Notes under the pieces: model-generated
Database searches by the model: none
What the model was told of the DNA's origin: nothing
What the model saw: the letters and a program-made list of their open reading frames with translations, nothing else
Made by a program: the position numbers and the translations under genes
Shown: positions 43,902 to 52,677 of the stretch, one piece after another
How positions within the stretch are numbered: position 1 is the first letter of the stretch
Layout of the letters: each line of letters begins with the position of its first letter
Assembly: GCF_017303315.1 (NCBI RefSeq)
Contig: NZ_JAFKOI010000014.1
Span: 38,085 to 102,084 of the forward strand
DNA: 64,000 bases
Direction of reading: 5' to 3'
From: Bacillus sp. NTK071
GTDB taxonomy: Bacteria; Bacillota; Bacilli; Bacillales; Guptibacillaceae

Positions 43902-45944
43902 TTGAAAACAGTAGTGACTCAGAACATCTTTGAAGTGAATCAACAAGGCGAAGAGTTTGATATTCGCCTTGAAGGACGATTATTGTTCACCCATTCTCCA
44001 GCGCGTCCGTTTATTTTTGTAGGTAGTGGTGAAGAAACAATCGATATGTACAGAGGTAATTTTAAAATAAAAGATTATGTTGTAGAGCGTGTAGCCCTTC
44101 GTTACGGGACGGTTCGTCATGAAGGAAATACGTGCAGAATCTCATTTCGTCATTTTTCTCATGATCATGAGCTACTTACAATGGTGCTTAAGCAGGATGG
44201 GGAAGGTCTCCGCGTTTCGTTTGAGCTCGTTGATCCTCTATTCAATCGTTTCTGGGTTCGAGTAGCTGCTGATGAGAGTGAAAAAGTTTACGGTTGTGGC
44301 GAGCAGCTTTCCTACTTTAATTTACGAGGAAAGAACTTCCCCCTTTGGACATCAGAGCCAGGAGTAGGACGAAATAAGTCTACTTACACAACCTGGCAGG
44401 CAGATGTGAAAGATCAAGCAGGCGGAGATTACTACAATACAAATTATCCGCAGCCAACCTATGTATCTACGAATAAATATTTCTGCCATGTGGAAACGAC
44501 AGCGTTCGCGGATTTTGATTTTCAGCGCAGTGATTTTCATGAATTGCACATATGGGAAGCACCTGCATCAATTCTATTTGAAACAGGTAATACCTATAAG
44601 GCGCTTGTTGAGAAATTAACTGCTCGCCTCGGCAGACAACCAGAGCTTCCAGATTGGACATTTGATGGAATTTGGCTTGGAATGCAGGGTGGTAGCGATA
44701 TTGTTCAGCGTAAAATAGATCATGCTCTAGAAAAGGGAATGAAGGTCGGTGCGGTCTGGTGTCAAGATTGGCAGGGAAAACGCATTACGTCCTTTGGTAA
44801 ACGATTGATGTGGAACTGGAAGTGGAATCCGAAAGAATATCCAGAGCTTGATCGAAAAGTGAAAGAATGGAAACAGAAAGGCATTCGCTTTCTCGGCTAT
44901 ATTAATCCTTATGTTGCAGTTGAAGGAGACCTTTATGCAGAAGCTTACAAGAATGGATACCTTGCAACTGCATTAGATGGTAGCGATTATGTTGTGGATT
45001 TCGGTGAATTTGACTGCGGCGTAGTTGATTTTACAAACGAAGATGCGTGTGAGTGGTATGAAGGTGTTATTCAAAGGAATATGATCGATTTCGGAATGGA
45101 CGGATGGATGGCTGATTTCGGTGAATATCTGCCAACAGATCTTAAGCTTTCTAACGGAGAACCTGCAACAATGATGCACAATGCCTGGCCTGTGATGTGG
45201 GCGAAAGTAAACCATAACGCGGTGAAAAAAGCCGGACGCTATGGCGATATTGTTTATTTCATGAGAGCAGGATATTCCGGTAGCGGGGGCTATTGTCCGC
45301 TACTATGGGCAGGAGATCAGAGTGTGGATTGGAGTCTTGATGATGGCCTAGCATCCGTTATTCCAGCAGCATTGTCTGCAGGGATGAGTGGAAATGGTGT
45401 TCATCATAGCGATATCGGTGGGTATACAAGCCTTCATGGCAATAAGCGTAATAAAGAGCTTCTTCTTCGCTGGGTCGATATGGCTGCATTTACGCCAGTT
45501 ATGCGAACACATGAAGGCAACAGACCTGATGACTGTTTTCAGTATGATCAGGATGAGGAAACGCTTGAGCACTTTGTGAAAATGACCAATGTTTACACCA
45601 CAATGAAGCCTTATTTAAAAGCACTTAGTAAAGAAAATGCTGAAACAGGCGTGCCGATTCAGCGTCCATTGTTTATGGAATATGAAAATGATGCGAAAGC
45701 CTATGATATTAAGTATCAATATATGCTTGGATCTGACCTAGTTGTGGCGCCTGTTTATGAAGAGGGGCAGGACAAATGGTCTGTTTACTTGCCTGATGAT
45801 GAGTGGGTTCATTTTTGGAGTGGCACAGAAACAAAGGGTGGAAACATTGATGTGGAGGCACCAATTGGTCAAACGCCTGTTTTCTATCGAAAAGATTCAC
45901 CGTTTGCCGACATTTTCCAAAAAGCTGCTGAAGCAATAAAGTAG
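43902..45944 (+). CDS. yihQ: Sulfoquinovosidase, glycoside hydrolase family 31 (YihQ-type)
   Basis: This 680-residue enzyme follows E. coli YihQ closely along most of its length. The residues that read the sulfonate in YihQ (Gln288, Arg301, Trp304, Tyr508) are all conserved: CQDWQGKRITSFGKRLMWNW has Gln, Arg at +13 and Trp at +16, and HHSDIGGYTSL has the Tyr. The nucleophile Asp is in GWMADFGEYLPTD and the acid/base Asp in LLWAGDQSVDW. It cleaves sulfoquinovosyl glycerol or sulfolipid headgroups to free sulfoquinovose in the cytoplasm; no signal peptide is seen. The start is TTG 43902 after AAGGAGGAG; the ATG at 43884 precedes that site. Confidence 0.95.
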   Translation: MKTVVTQNIFEVNQQGEEFDIRLEGRLLFTHSPARPFIFVGSGEETIDMYRGNFKIKDYVVERVALRYGTVRHEGNTCRISFRHFSHDHELLTMVLKQDGEGLRVSFELVDPLFNRFWVRVAADESEKVYGCGEQLSYFNLRGKNFPLWTSEPGVGRNKSTYTTWQADVKDQAGGDYYNTNYPQPTYVSTNKYFCHVETTAFADFDFQRSDFHELHIWEAPASILFETGNTYKALVEKLTARLGRQPELPDWTFDGIWLGMQGGSDIVQRKIDHALEKGMKVGAVWCQDWQGKRITSFGKRLMWNWKWNPKEYPELDRKVKEWKQKGIRFLGYINPYVAVEGDLYAEAYKNGYLATALDGSDYVVDFGEFDCGVVDFTNEDACEWYEGVIQRNMIDFGMDGWMADFGEYLPTDLKLSNGEPATMMHNAWPVMWAKVNHNAVKKAGRYGDIVYFMRAGYSGSGGYCPLLWAGDQSVDWSLDDGLASVIPAALSAGMSGNGVHHSDIGGYTSLHGNKRNKELLLRWVDMAAFTPVMRTHEGNRPDDCFQYDQDEETLEHFVKMTNVYTTMKPYLKALSKENAETGVPIQRPLFMEYENDAKAYDIKYQYMLGSDLVVAPVYEEGQDKWSVYLPDDEWVHFWSGTETKGGNIDVEAPIGQTPVFYRKDSPFADIFQKAAEAIK

Positions 45945-45958
45945 GGAAATAGCCATAA

Positions 45959-45970
45959 AGGTAATTACCT
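45959..45970. promoter_or_regulatory. 12-bp palindrome in the intergenic gap of the operon
   Basis: AGGTAATTACCT is perfectly symmetric and lies in the 93-bp gap before the isomerase-fold gene. A TATGAT follows at 45990-45995. It may mark an internal regulated promoter; the -35 is poor. Confidence 0.3.
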
Positions 45971-46037
45971 ATTTTAAAAGATAGTAACTTATGATACAGT
46001 ATTCGTAACAAACAGGGAAGAAAGGTTGTGACCAATC

Positions 46038-47381
46038 ATGCCAAAAACGAGCATTTTATATGTACCGATTGGAAGAAAAACGTTTGATCTTGAAGCGGGG
46101 GAAGTTCAAAGAAAGAAAAGTTCTGAGTTCCTACACAGCGTAACAGCGAATGTTATCGAGCCAGAAGAAATTATCACTTCTCCAGATGATCTTGAAGCAT
46201 TTCTTGCAAACGTTAACAGCGAAGAAGTTATCGCTAGTATTTATCAAAGCGTCACATTTGCTGATGGTGAATTTGTGGAAGCGCTGATTAAAGCAGTTGA
46301 AGCACCGGTCATTGTTTGGTCTGTTCGTGAACCAAGCGTTGGTGGAAGACTTAGACTCAATTCGTTAACTGGTGGTAATAGCACAAGTCACGTCTTGCGC
46401 TGTGCCAATCATCCTTTTAGCTTCGTATTTGGCAATGCGGATGAAGCGCAGGTTCAGAAAAGGCTTAAAATCCAGCTTAAAGTACAAAAGGTCATTGAAG
46501 ATCTTAAGGGACTAACGATTGGTGTGATTGGTGAACATCCTCCAGGCTTTTTCTTCTCAGGAACGAATGAGGAAGCCCTTCAAAAGCAACTGGGTGTAAC
46601 TGTGAAGAATTTCGACCTTAACAAAGCGTTTGAAGAATGCGTGAAACTTCCCCGTGAAAAATGGGAAGGTGCCATTGAACGGGCAGAGCAACAGGTGATT
46701 GGGCTCAATCGGAACGACGAAACGGTGCATCGTTTTGCTCAGTTTACAACGTATGTACAAGATCAAATTAACGAAGCCGATGTGTCAGCTCTTGCGATTC
46801 GATGTTGGCCGGACTTCTTCAACGAACTAGGAGCTGCAGCCTGTTCAACACTGTCTCAATTTACGGAAGATGGCGTTGTTTCATCATGTGAATCAGATAT
46901 TCACGGATCTGTCTCCATGTTCATCCTCCAGCAGTTAACAGGAAGTGCTCCGTATTTAGGAGACATGGTGCACGTAAATGAAGCGAGTAATTCTGTTGTC
47001 TTCTGGCACTGTGGAGCTGGAGCTTACTCATTAGCACATCCAGATCAAGGTGCTCGCCCTGGAGTACATCCAAACCGTAAACTAGGTTTTACGATGGAAT
47101 TCGGGTTGAAGCCAGGTCGCGTTACGATGTTCCGAGTAGGTTACACACCGGAAGGCTATCGCCTTTTGGTCATGCGTGGGAATGCGCTTGATACACCACA
47201 GCGATTTAACGGGACATCAGTTGAAGTAGAACTTGAAACAGAAATCAATGACACGCTATATGGGTTAATGGAAGAAGGATTTGAGCCGCATTACGCCATT
47301 ATTTATGACGATGTGGCAGACGAACTAATCGAGCTTGGAAAGCAGTTAGGATTAGAAACGACGATCTATACGAAGAACTGA
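46038..47381 (+). CDS. L-fucose/L-arabinose isomerase-fold protein, candidate sulfosugar isomerase
   Basis: This 447-residue protein belongs to the L-fucose isomerase-like family (COG2407). Metal-ligand blocks are ALAIRCWPDFFNELG, VVSSCESDIHGSVSMFILQ (Glu and Asp near residue 290) and VFWHCGAGAYS (His near 325). The family interconverts aldoses and ketoses with Mn or similar metals. I recall that the sulfoquinovose isomerase of the sulfo-EMP2 route (SqvD) may be of this fold, but I am unsure. It could be the main isomerase, or act on a second sulfosugar epimer. It precedes the kinase by 14 bp. Confidence 0.8.
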   Translation: MPKTSILYVPIGRKTFDLEAGEVQRKKSSEFLHSVTANVIEPEEIITSPDDLEAFLANVNSEEVIASIYQSVTFADGEFVEALIKAVEAPVIVWSVREPSVGGRLRLNSLTGGNSTSHVLRCANHPFSFVFGNADEAQVQKRLKIQLKVQKVIEDLKGLTIGVIGEHPPGFFFSGTNEEALQKQLGVTVKNFDLNKAFEECVKLPREKWEGAIERAEQQVIGLNRNDETVHRFAQFTTYVQDQINEADVSALAIRCWPDFFNELGAAACSTLSQFTEDGVVSSCESDIHGSVSMFILQQLTGSAPYLGDMVHVNEASNSVVFWHCGAGAYSLAHPDQGARPGVHPNRKLGFTMEFGLKPGRVTMFRVGYTPEGYRLLVMRGNALDTPQRFNGTSVEVELETEINDTLYGLMEEGFEPHYAIIYDDVADELIELGKQLGLETTIYTKN

Positions 47382-47395
47382 AGGGAGACAGTTGC

Positions 47396-48559
47396 ATGAA
47401 GAAGGTCGCCATTGGCCAGGCCGGGGGACCTACGGCCGTGATTAATGCTACCCTCGCAGGGTTTGTGAAAGAAATCGAACGTGATTATTCCCTGCTTTTT
47501 ATTCAGAATGGTTATGAAGGATTTGCGCATGGTTCCTTGTTGGATGGCGACGAGGAAATGCTTCACAAAATCCATCTTCATCGAGATGTACCTGGCGCAT
47601 GTCTTGGCTCAGGGCGTTATCCTTTATCGGATGATCACATTGAACAAGGTGTCCGTCAATTGAAAGAAAAGAATGTGGAAATGCTTGTTTTCATCGGGGG
47701 AAATGGAACGATGGAAGCATTAGCGAAGGTGGAGCTAGAAGCACGAAGACAGAACTATCCGCTTCAAGTGCTCGGACTTCCGAAAACGGTTGATAATGAT
47801 TTAGGTGGAACGGACCATGCGCCTGGTTTTGGGAGTTCGGCAAGATATGTTGCTCAGGCAACAAGGGATATGAGTAGAGACCTTGCATCCATGCAGAACT
47901 TTGAGAAGATTCGAGTGTTAGAGACTATGGGAAGAAATGCGGGGTGGCTTGCCTCGGCATCAGGTCTTCTCCAAGAATACGAAGAAGAAGGTCCGCATTT
48001 CATTGCGCTTCCAGAACGACCTTTGAAACAAGAGCTTTTGCTACAGAATGTAGACTGTGCACTTCGTCGTTTCGGTCATGCCACTGTTGTGGTTAGTGAA
48101 GGCGTTCACTGGAGTGAAGAAGGTCAAGTACAGCGTGAAGTTGTTGATGGAAGACCAGTGCTTGGTGGCATTTCAAGCGAAGTTGCAGCTTTTCTCAAAA
48201 GCGAATTACGTGTAATGACAAGAGCTGAACTGCTAGGGATGAATCAGCGAAGCTTCTCCGCTGTTATTTCCGATATCGATCGGGAGGAAGCATATACGGT
48301 TGGTAAAGTTGGAGCAGAGTGGATTCGAGATGGTCTTTCAGGTGTGATGGTTTCAATTAAGCGTAAGTCCCACCACCGCTACTCTGTTGATATGATTCCT
48401 ATTGAGCTCGAAAAGGTAGTTGAAGCAGGTGAAAGAGTAATGCCAGTTGAGTTCATTAAAGACCGAAAACGTTACTATGAATGGCTTAAGCCGCTCATAG
48501 GTGAAGATGTTACAACTTACCCGCCACCACTTAAAGGAAAAGAACTGTATGTCGACTAA
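47396..48559 (+). CDS. PfkA-family 6-phosphofructokinase homologue, candidate sulfofructose kinase
   Basis: This 387-residue PfkA-fold kinase has IGQAGGPTAVINATL, FIGGNGTMEAL, LPKTVDNDLGGTDHAPGFG and ETMGRNAGWLA. In FIGGNGT the Gly at the E. coli 104 position predicts ATP as donor, but the preceding Asp is Asn. The Lys in PKTVDND is otherwise common in PPi-type and clade X enzymes. The catalytic Asp in TVDND is kept. In this operon it should phosphorylate sulfofructose at C1 to sulfofructose-1-phosphate, whereas E. coli uses a PfkB-type kinase (YihV). AGGGAG precedes the ATG, and the GntR gene overlaps its end by 11 bp. Confidence 0.85.
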   Translation: MKKVAIGQAGGPTAVINATLAGFVKEIERDYSLLFIQNGYEGFAHGSLLDGDEEMLHKIHLHRDVPGACLGSGRYPLSDDHIEQGVRQLKEKNVEMLVFIGGNGTMEALAKVELEARRQNYPLQVLGLPKTVDNDLGGTDHAPGFGSSARYVAQATRDMSRDLASMQNFEKIRVLETMGRNAGWLASASGLLQEYEEEGPHFIALPERPLKQELLLQNVDCALRRFGHATVVVSEGVHWSEEGQVQREVVDGRPVLGGISSEVAAFLKSELRVMTRAELLGMNQRSFSAVISDIDREEAYTVGKVGAEWIRDGLSGVMVSIKRKSHHRYSVDMIPIELEKVVEAGERVMPVEFIKDRKRYYEWLKPLIGEDVTTYPPPLKGKELYVD

Positions 48560-49283
48560 TCGATTCAAAACCACTAGTGATGAAGCTCTTTACCTACAAG
48601 TTAAAAATACTCTGATTGATCGAATACAGAGCGGTGATTGGAAAGCGAATACGCTTATTCCAACAGAAAAGGAATTAATCAAAGAATTTGGAGTGAGTCG
48701 CACAACGATTCGACAGGCGGTTACAATCCTAGTACAGAATGGTTTACTTGAGAAGAAGCAGGGCAGAGGGACGGTTGTTAAACCACATCAGCTTGTCGGT
48801 AATCTAGGTCAGTTAAAAGGATTTGCTGAAGAAGTGATGGAAAGAGGGCAAGTCCCGAGATCGAAACTTCTTCGAGCTGAATTCAGAACAAATCTTTACC
48901 ACGAGAGTGACATGCTTCAAGTAGCTCAAGATTCGCCAATTCTATTAGTCGAGCGAATTCGCTTTGCTGATGATACACCAGTTGCACTTGAGCGGAGCTG
49001 CTGGCCTGAGTCAATTGGACAGCTTCTTATGAAGCACGATTTAAATGAAGCCAAATTTTATGAAATACTTGAGAACGATGAAATTTATTTAACGAAAGCG
49101 CACGAGCGAATTGCAGCGATGAATGCCACGATTGATGAAGCTGATTTACTTGCCATACGACCAGGTGAAGCTTTGCTTGAAATGACACGACTGAGCTACG
49201 GATTACAGGACTATCCAATGGAATATACAAAAACAAACTATCGAAGTGATCAGTATCACTATCATATTGAATTGAAGAGGTAG
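48549..49283 (+). CDS. GntR-family regulator with UTRA domain
   Basis: This 244-residue HutC-type regulator has the winged-helix start YLQVKNTLIDRIQSGDWKAN followed by LIKEFGVSRTTIRQAVTIL near residue 50 as recognition helix region. The C-terminal UTRA ligand domain runs from about 85 (GQLKGFAEEVMERGQVPRSK) to ERIAAMNATIDEADLLAI. It overlaps the kinase gene by 11 bp; the longer frame to 48501 lies wholly inside that gene and is rejected. Set in the middle of the sulfoquinovose operon, it is probably autoregulated and derepressed by sulfoquinovose or a phosphorylated intermediate. Confidence 0.9.
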   Translation: MSTNRFKTTSDEALYLQVKNTLIDRIQSGDWKANTLIPTEKELIKEFGVSRTTIRQAVTILVQNGLLEKKQGRGTVVKPHQLVGNLGQLKGFAEEVMERGQVPRSKLLRAEFRTNLYHESDMLQVAQDSPILLVERIRFADDTPVALERSCWPESIGQLLMKHDLNEAKFYEILENDEIYLTKAHERIAAMNATIDEADLLAIRPGEALLEMTRLSYGLQDYPMEYTKTNYRSDQYHYHIELKR

Positions 49284-49298
49284 AAGGGAGCAAATAGT

Positions 49299-50189
49299 AT
49301 GCCATTTATTAATGGAAAAACGATGCTAGATCATGCTTTTCAGAACGGGTATGGAGTAGGTGCGTTTAGCGCTCATAATGCAGAAACGGTACTTGCTATA
49401 TTGGAGGCAGCTGAAGAGGAAAAGGCACCGATTATGATACAAGTAGGGCAAAAGGTGATTCAAACACTAGGTATGGAAGCATTAAAAGGACTGATCGATA
49501 CGTACGAAAAGGATTTCGATGTACCGGTTGCCATTCATCTTGACCATAGTCGTCAGTTTGAACAAACGATGCAGGCCGTTCAAATGGGATTTCAGTCAGT
49601 GATGTTCGACGGATCAGGTCTTTCGTTCGAAGAGAACACAGCAACAACGAAGAAAGTTGTTGAAATCGCAAGAGCTCTAGGAATTGGATCAGAAGGTGAA
49701 ATTGGGAAGATCGGCGGAACCGAGGATGATATAACCGTTGATGAAAAAGATGCATTGATTACGTCTACCGAAGAAGCCGTTGCATTTGTAGAAGCCACTG
49801 ATGTTGATTATCTTGCGGTATCCATTGGCACAGCTCATGGGATCTATAAGGAGACGCCAAACCTTCGCTTCGAACGGTTGAAAGAGATTGTTGATGCTGT
49901 GAAACGTCCGGTTGTTCTTCATGGAGGATCTGATGTACCAGACGAGCAAGTTAAGCGTGCCATCTCTCTTGGAATCGCAAAGATTAATGTCGATACTGAA
50001 TTACGTCAGGCTTTTACGAAGGGTGTACAAGAAGCATTTGCTGAGAATCCTGATGATATTGTACTCGCAAGCTCCCTTGGACTTGGACGTCTTCGTATGA
50101 AAGAAAAAGTGCAGGAGAAGATTCGTGTGTTTGGTAGTCAAGGCAAAGCGGAAGAACTTTTATTAAACAAAAAGGTCGTAACGTTATAA
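49299..50189 (+). CDS. Class II aldolase, candidate sulfofructose-1-phosphate aldolase
   Basis: This 296-residue zinc aldolase belongs to the fructose-bisphosphate/tagatose-bisphosphate class II family. Zinc ligands are His in AIHLDHSRQFEQ (about 83), in SIGTAHGIYK (about 178) and in VVLHGGSDVP (about 208). GSEGEIGKIGG and INVDTELRQAF bind phosphate and metal. In this operon it should split sulfofructose-1-phosphate into DHAP and 3-sulfolactaldehyde. E. coli uses a class I enzyme (YihT) for the same step, so this is a different solution. AGGGAG precedes the ATG, and the dehydrogenase gene follows after 18 bp. Confidence 0.88.
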   Translation: MPFINGKTMLDHAFQNGYGVGAFSAHNAETVLAILEAAEEEKAPIMIQVGQKVIQTLGMEALKGLIDTYEKDFDVPVAIHLDHSRQFEQTMQAVQMGFQSVMFDGSGLSFEENTATTKKVVEIARALGIGSEGEIGKIGGTEDDITVDEKDALITSTEEAVAFVEATDVDYLAVSIGTAHGIYKETPNLRFERLKEIVDAVKRPVVLHGGSDVPDEQVKRAISLGIAKINVDTELRQAFTKGVQEAFAENPDDIVLASSLGLGRLRMKEKVQEKIRVFGSQGKAEELLLNKKVVTL

Positions 50190-50207
50190 AAAGGAGGATG
50201 ATGTTTG

Positions 50208-51641
50208 ATGGTTACACAAACTTCTGTACTTACTTATGGACTATATATTGATGGTGAGTGGCGAGAAAAATCGGTCACCGATGATGTTCTTAACAAATAT
50301 ACTCAAGAAGTAACGGCAAGAACGGCAGCAGCAGAAAAGCAGGATGTAATCGATGCCGTGCAAGCTGCTAAAAACGCTTTAAAAACACCCTTTTCACCAT
50401 ATGACCGCTATTCTGTTCTAATTAAGGCAGCAGCTACACTTCGCGCTCGTCAGGGTGAACTTGGTGAAATCCTAGCGAGAGAAGTTGGTAAGCCACTTGC
50501 AGAATGTAGGGGTGAGGTAGGTCGAGCGGCACTAACGCTTGAAGTATCTGCTGAAGAAGCGAAACGCATTCATGGAGAAGGTATTCCAGTTGAATCAGCA
50601 CCAGGATCTGAACAACGCCAGGCTTTCACAAGACGTTTTCCGATCGGTGTCGTTGCAGCTATTACCCCATTCAATGTGCCCCTCAATCTCGTTTGTCACA
50701 AAATTGGCCCTGCGCTTGCTGCTGGTAATAGTGTGGTGTTGAAACCGGCAGAAGTGACGCCAATTTGTGCGGTTATCCTAACGGAAATTATGGAGGAAGC
50801 GGGGTTGCCTGCTGGGCGTTTGAACCTTCTCACTGGGGATGGTGCAACTGTTGGGGAGTGGCTAGTTGAGAATCAGGATGTGAACATGTTTACGTTTACT
50901 GGAAGCCCGAGAGTTGGGCAACTGATTCGTGAGAAAGCTGGACTCCGTAATGTAGCCCTTGAACTTGGAAATAATTCAGCAACGATTGTTCACCGTGACG
51001 CAGATATCGAGACGGCAGCAACTCTTTCAGCTGAAAAGAGCTTTAATAACGCAGGTCAGGTTTGTATCTCAGTTCAGCGTGTTTATGTTCATGAAGAGGT
51101 TTACGAATCATTCCTTGCGAAAATGAAGGAAGTAACGGAAGGACTAGTTGTTGGAGATCCAATGGATGCATCGACGGCGATCGGTCCAATGATTGCAGAA
51201 CGTGAAGCGATTCGAGTAGAGAGCTGGGTTAACGAGGCTGTAGAGCAAGGAGCGAGCGTTGAAACCGGCGGGAAACGAGATGGCGTTTTCTACTATCCTA
51301 CGATTCTTACGAATGTAACGGATGAGATGAAAGTGTGCAGACAGGAAGTATTCGGCCCTGTCGTTGCGGTAAGTTCTTATCGATCAGAGGATGAAGTGAT
51401 TGCAAGAGTAAATGATTCTGAGTATGGTCTTCAGGCAGGATTGTTTACGAATGATCTCGCTTTTACTTTAAAAGCGATTAATGAGATTCATGTTGGAGGA
51501 CTGATGATCAACGATACATCAGGGTACCGCGTGGATCATATGCCATATGGTGGTGTGAAGAAGAGCGGAACTGGAAAAGAAGGGCCGCGCTATGCCATTG
51601 AGGAAATGACCGAAGAAAAAATTATTGTTTTTAACGGATAA
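50208..51641 (+). CDS. Aldehyde dehydrogenase, candidate sulfolactaldehyde dehydrogenase
   Basis: This 477-residue NAD(P)-dependent aldehyde dehydrogenase has FTGSPRVGQLI in the cofactor loop, LELGNNSATIV with the region of the catalytic Glu, and NNAGQVCISVQRVYVH with the nucleophile Cys near residue 283. The ending MPYGGVKKSGTGKEGPRYA is typical of the succinate-semialdehyde group. Here it should oxidise 3-sulfolactaldehyde to 3-sulfolactate, as GabD-like enzymes do in other sulfoglycolytic clusters. ATG 50208 lies 9 nt after AAGGAGGA; the TTG at 50205 is less likely. A hairpin separates it from the exporter gene. Confidence 0.88.
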   Translation: MVTQTSVLTYGLYIDGEWREKSVTDDVLNKYTQEVTARTAAAEKQDVIDAVQAAKNALKTPFSPYDRYSVLIKAAATLRARQGELGEILAREVGKPLAECRGEVGRAALTLEVSAEEAKRIHGEGIPVESAPGSEQRQAFTRRFPIGVVAAITPFNVPLNLVCHKIGPALAAGNSVVLKPAEVTPICAVILTEIMEEAGLPAGRLNLLTGDGATVGEWLVENQDVNMFTFTGSPRVGQLIREKAGLRNVALELGNNSATIVHRDADIETAATLSAEKSFNNAGQVCISVQRVYVHEEVYESFLAKMKEVTEGLVVGDPMDASTAIGPMIAEREAIRVESWVNEAVEQGASVETGGKRDGVFYYPTILTNVTDEMKVCRQEVFGPVVAVSSYRSEDEVIARVNDSEYGLQAGLFTNDLAFTLKAINEIHVGGLMINDTSGYRVDHMPYGGVKKSGTGKEGPRYAIEEMTEEKIIVFNG

Positions 51642-51647
51642 AGTGAG

Positions 51648-51678
51648 AAGGGGATCCAAGTTGTTGGGTCCCTTTTTA
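51648..51678 (+). terminator. Partial terminator between dehydrogenase and exporter genes
   Basis: AAGGGGATCCAA pairs with TTGGGTCCCTT with one bulge, followed by TTTTATCC. Read-through to the exporter gene is likely. Confidence 0.6.
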
Positions 51679-51713
51679 TCCTTGCAAGCCTTACGAGTTG
51701 AAGGAGAATGAGA

Positions 51714-52622
51714 ATGTCGATCATCACGATTCTGTTACCGATCTTTTTTGTTTTTGCTGTTGGGTATATTGCACAGCGGTTTCTAAAGCTTGAAACAAGA
51801 GTCTTATCAAATCTTGCTTTATATGTATTAGTGCCCATTCTCGTTTTTCGGACATTCTATGAACAGGAAATTGACTCATCATACGGATATCTATCGATTT
51901 ACATGCTCGGACTCTGCTTTGCTCTAATTGCCATCGTTAGCATTCTATCCAAATTCTATCGTTTCACAGAGTCAGAACGATGCGGGTTGGTTCTTTCAAG
52001 TGCCTTCATGAATAACGGCAACTATGGTACGCCTCTTGTTCTATTTCTTTTCGGTGCGGTGGGGATGGAAACGGCGATTGTCTTAATGGTACTTCAACAA
52101 CTATTGATGAGTACGCTAGGTGTTTATTATGCTGCGAAAGGAAGTCCAGAGCATGATGGAGTGAAGGCTGCCTTACGAGCAGTGAGACGGATGCCAATGG
52201 TTTATGGAGCAATTGTTGGTCTAGCGTTCCAATGGTTACACATCCCACTAGGGACTATCGGCGAAGGGGTAGATTTAATAGCTGATGCCGCAATTCCAGT
52301 TATTATGGTAACGCTCGGCATGCAGCTTGCGAATATAACCGTTCGAGCCGTTGACTGGAGAAAGCTATCAACTGCACTTTCTCTTAAATTAATGATTGCG
52401 CCGCTTATCGCGGCTGGTATTGTCTTGTTCATGCCAGTGGATGTGATGACGAAACAAATCATGATTATTATGGCTGCTACACCTACTGCGGCGAACACAA
52501 CGATGTATGCCATTCAGTTTCATACCGAACCACAAAATGTTTCAAGCGCAACGTTGGTCTCTACTGTATCGAGCCTTTTAACGATGCCTGTCGTAATTTA
52601 CTTAGCGACTACGTTCATATAA
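51714..52622 (+). CDS. AEC-family (auxin efflux carrier-like) transporter, probable sulfolactate exporter
   Basis: This 302-residue membrane protein has ten hydrophobic segments. PIFFVFAVGYIAQRFLKLE, AFMNNGNYGTPLVLFLFGAVG and ATPTAANTTMYAIQF are AEC family motifs. Members move organic anions such as malate. As the last gene of the operon it is a good candidate for export of sulfolactate, the expected end product, since no enzyme for C-S bond cleavage is present. Other sulfoquinovose clusters use other exporter families (for example TauE-like), so the assignment is inferred. AAGGAG sets the ATG at 51714 rather than 51708. Confidence 0.82.
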   Translation: MSIITILLPIFFVFAVGYIAQRFLKLETRVLSNLALYVLVPILVFRTFYEQEIDSSYGYLSIYMLGLCFALIAIVSILSKFYRFTESERCGLVLSSAFMNNGNYGTPLVLFLFGAVGMETAIVLMVLQQLLMSTLGVYYAAKGSPEHDGVKAALRAVRRMPMVYGAIVGLAFQWLHIPLGTIGEGVDLIADAAIPVIMVTLGMQLANITVRAVDWRKLSTALSLKLMIAPLIAAGIVLFMPVDVMTKQIMIIMAATPTAANTTMYAIQFHTEPQNVSSATLVSTVSSLLTMPVVIYLATTFI

Positions 52623-52677
52623 GTACTCTTCGCTACTAGCTTATGAAAATGAAAGAGAGCGGTTTATTGAATGTTTG

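Noticed and set aside
41328..52622. Operon first considered as fucose or ordinary alpha-glucoside degradation
   Set aside because: The GH31 enzyme carries the full sulfoquinovosidase residue set and no fuculose kinase/aldolase is present, so sulfoquinovose is the better reading.
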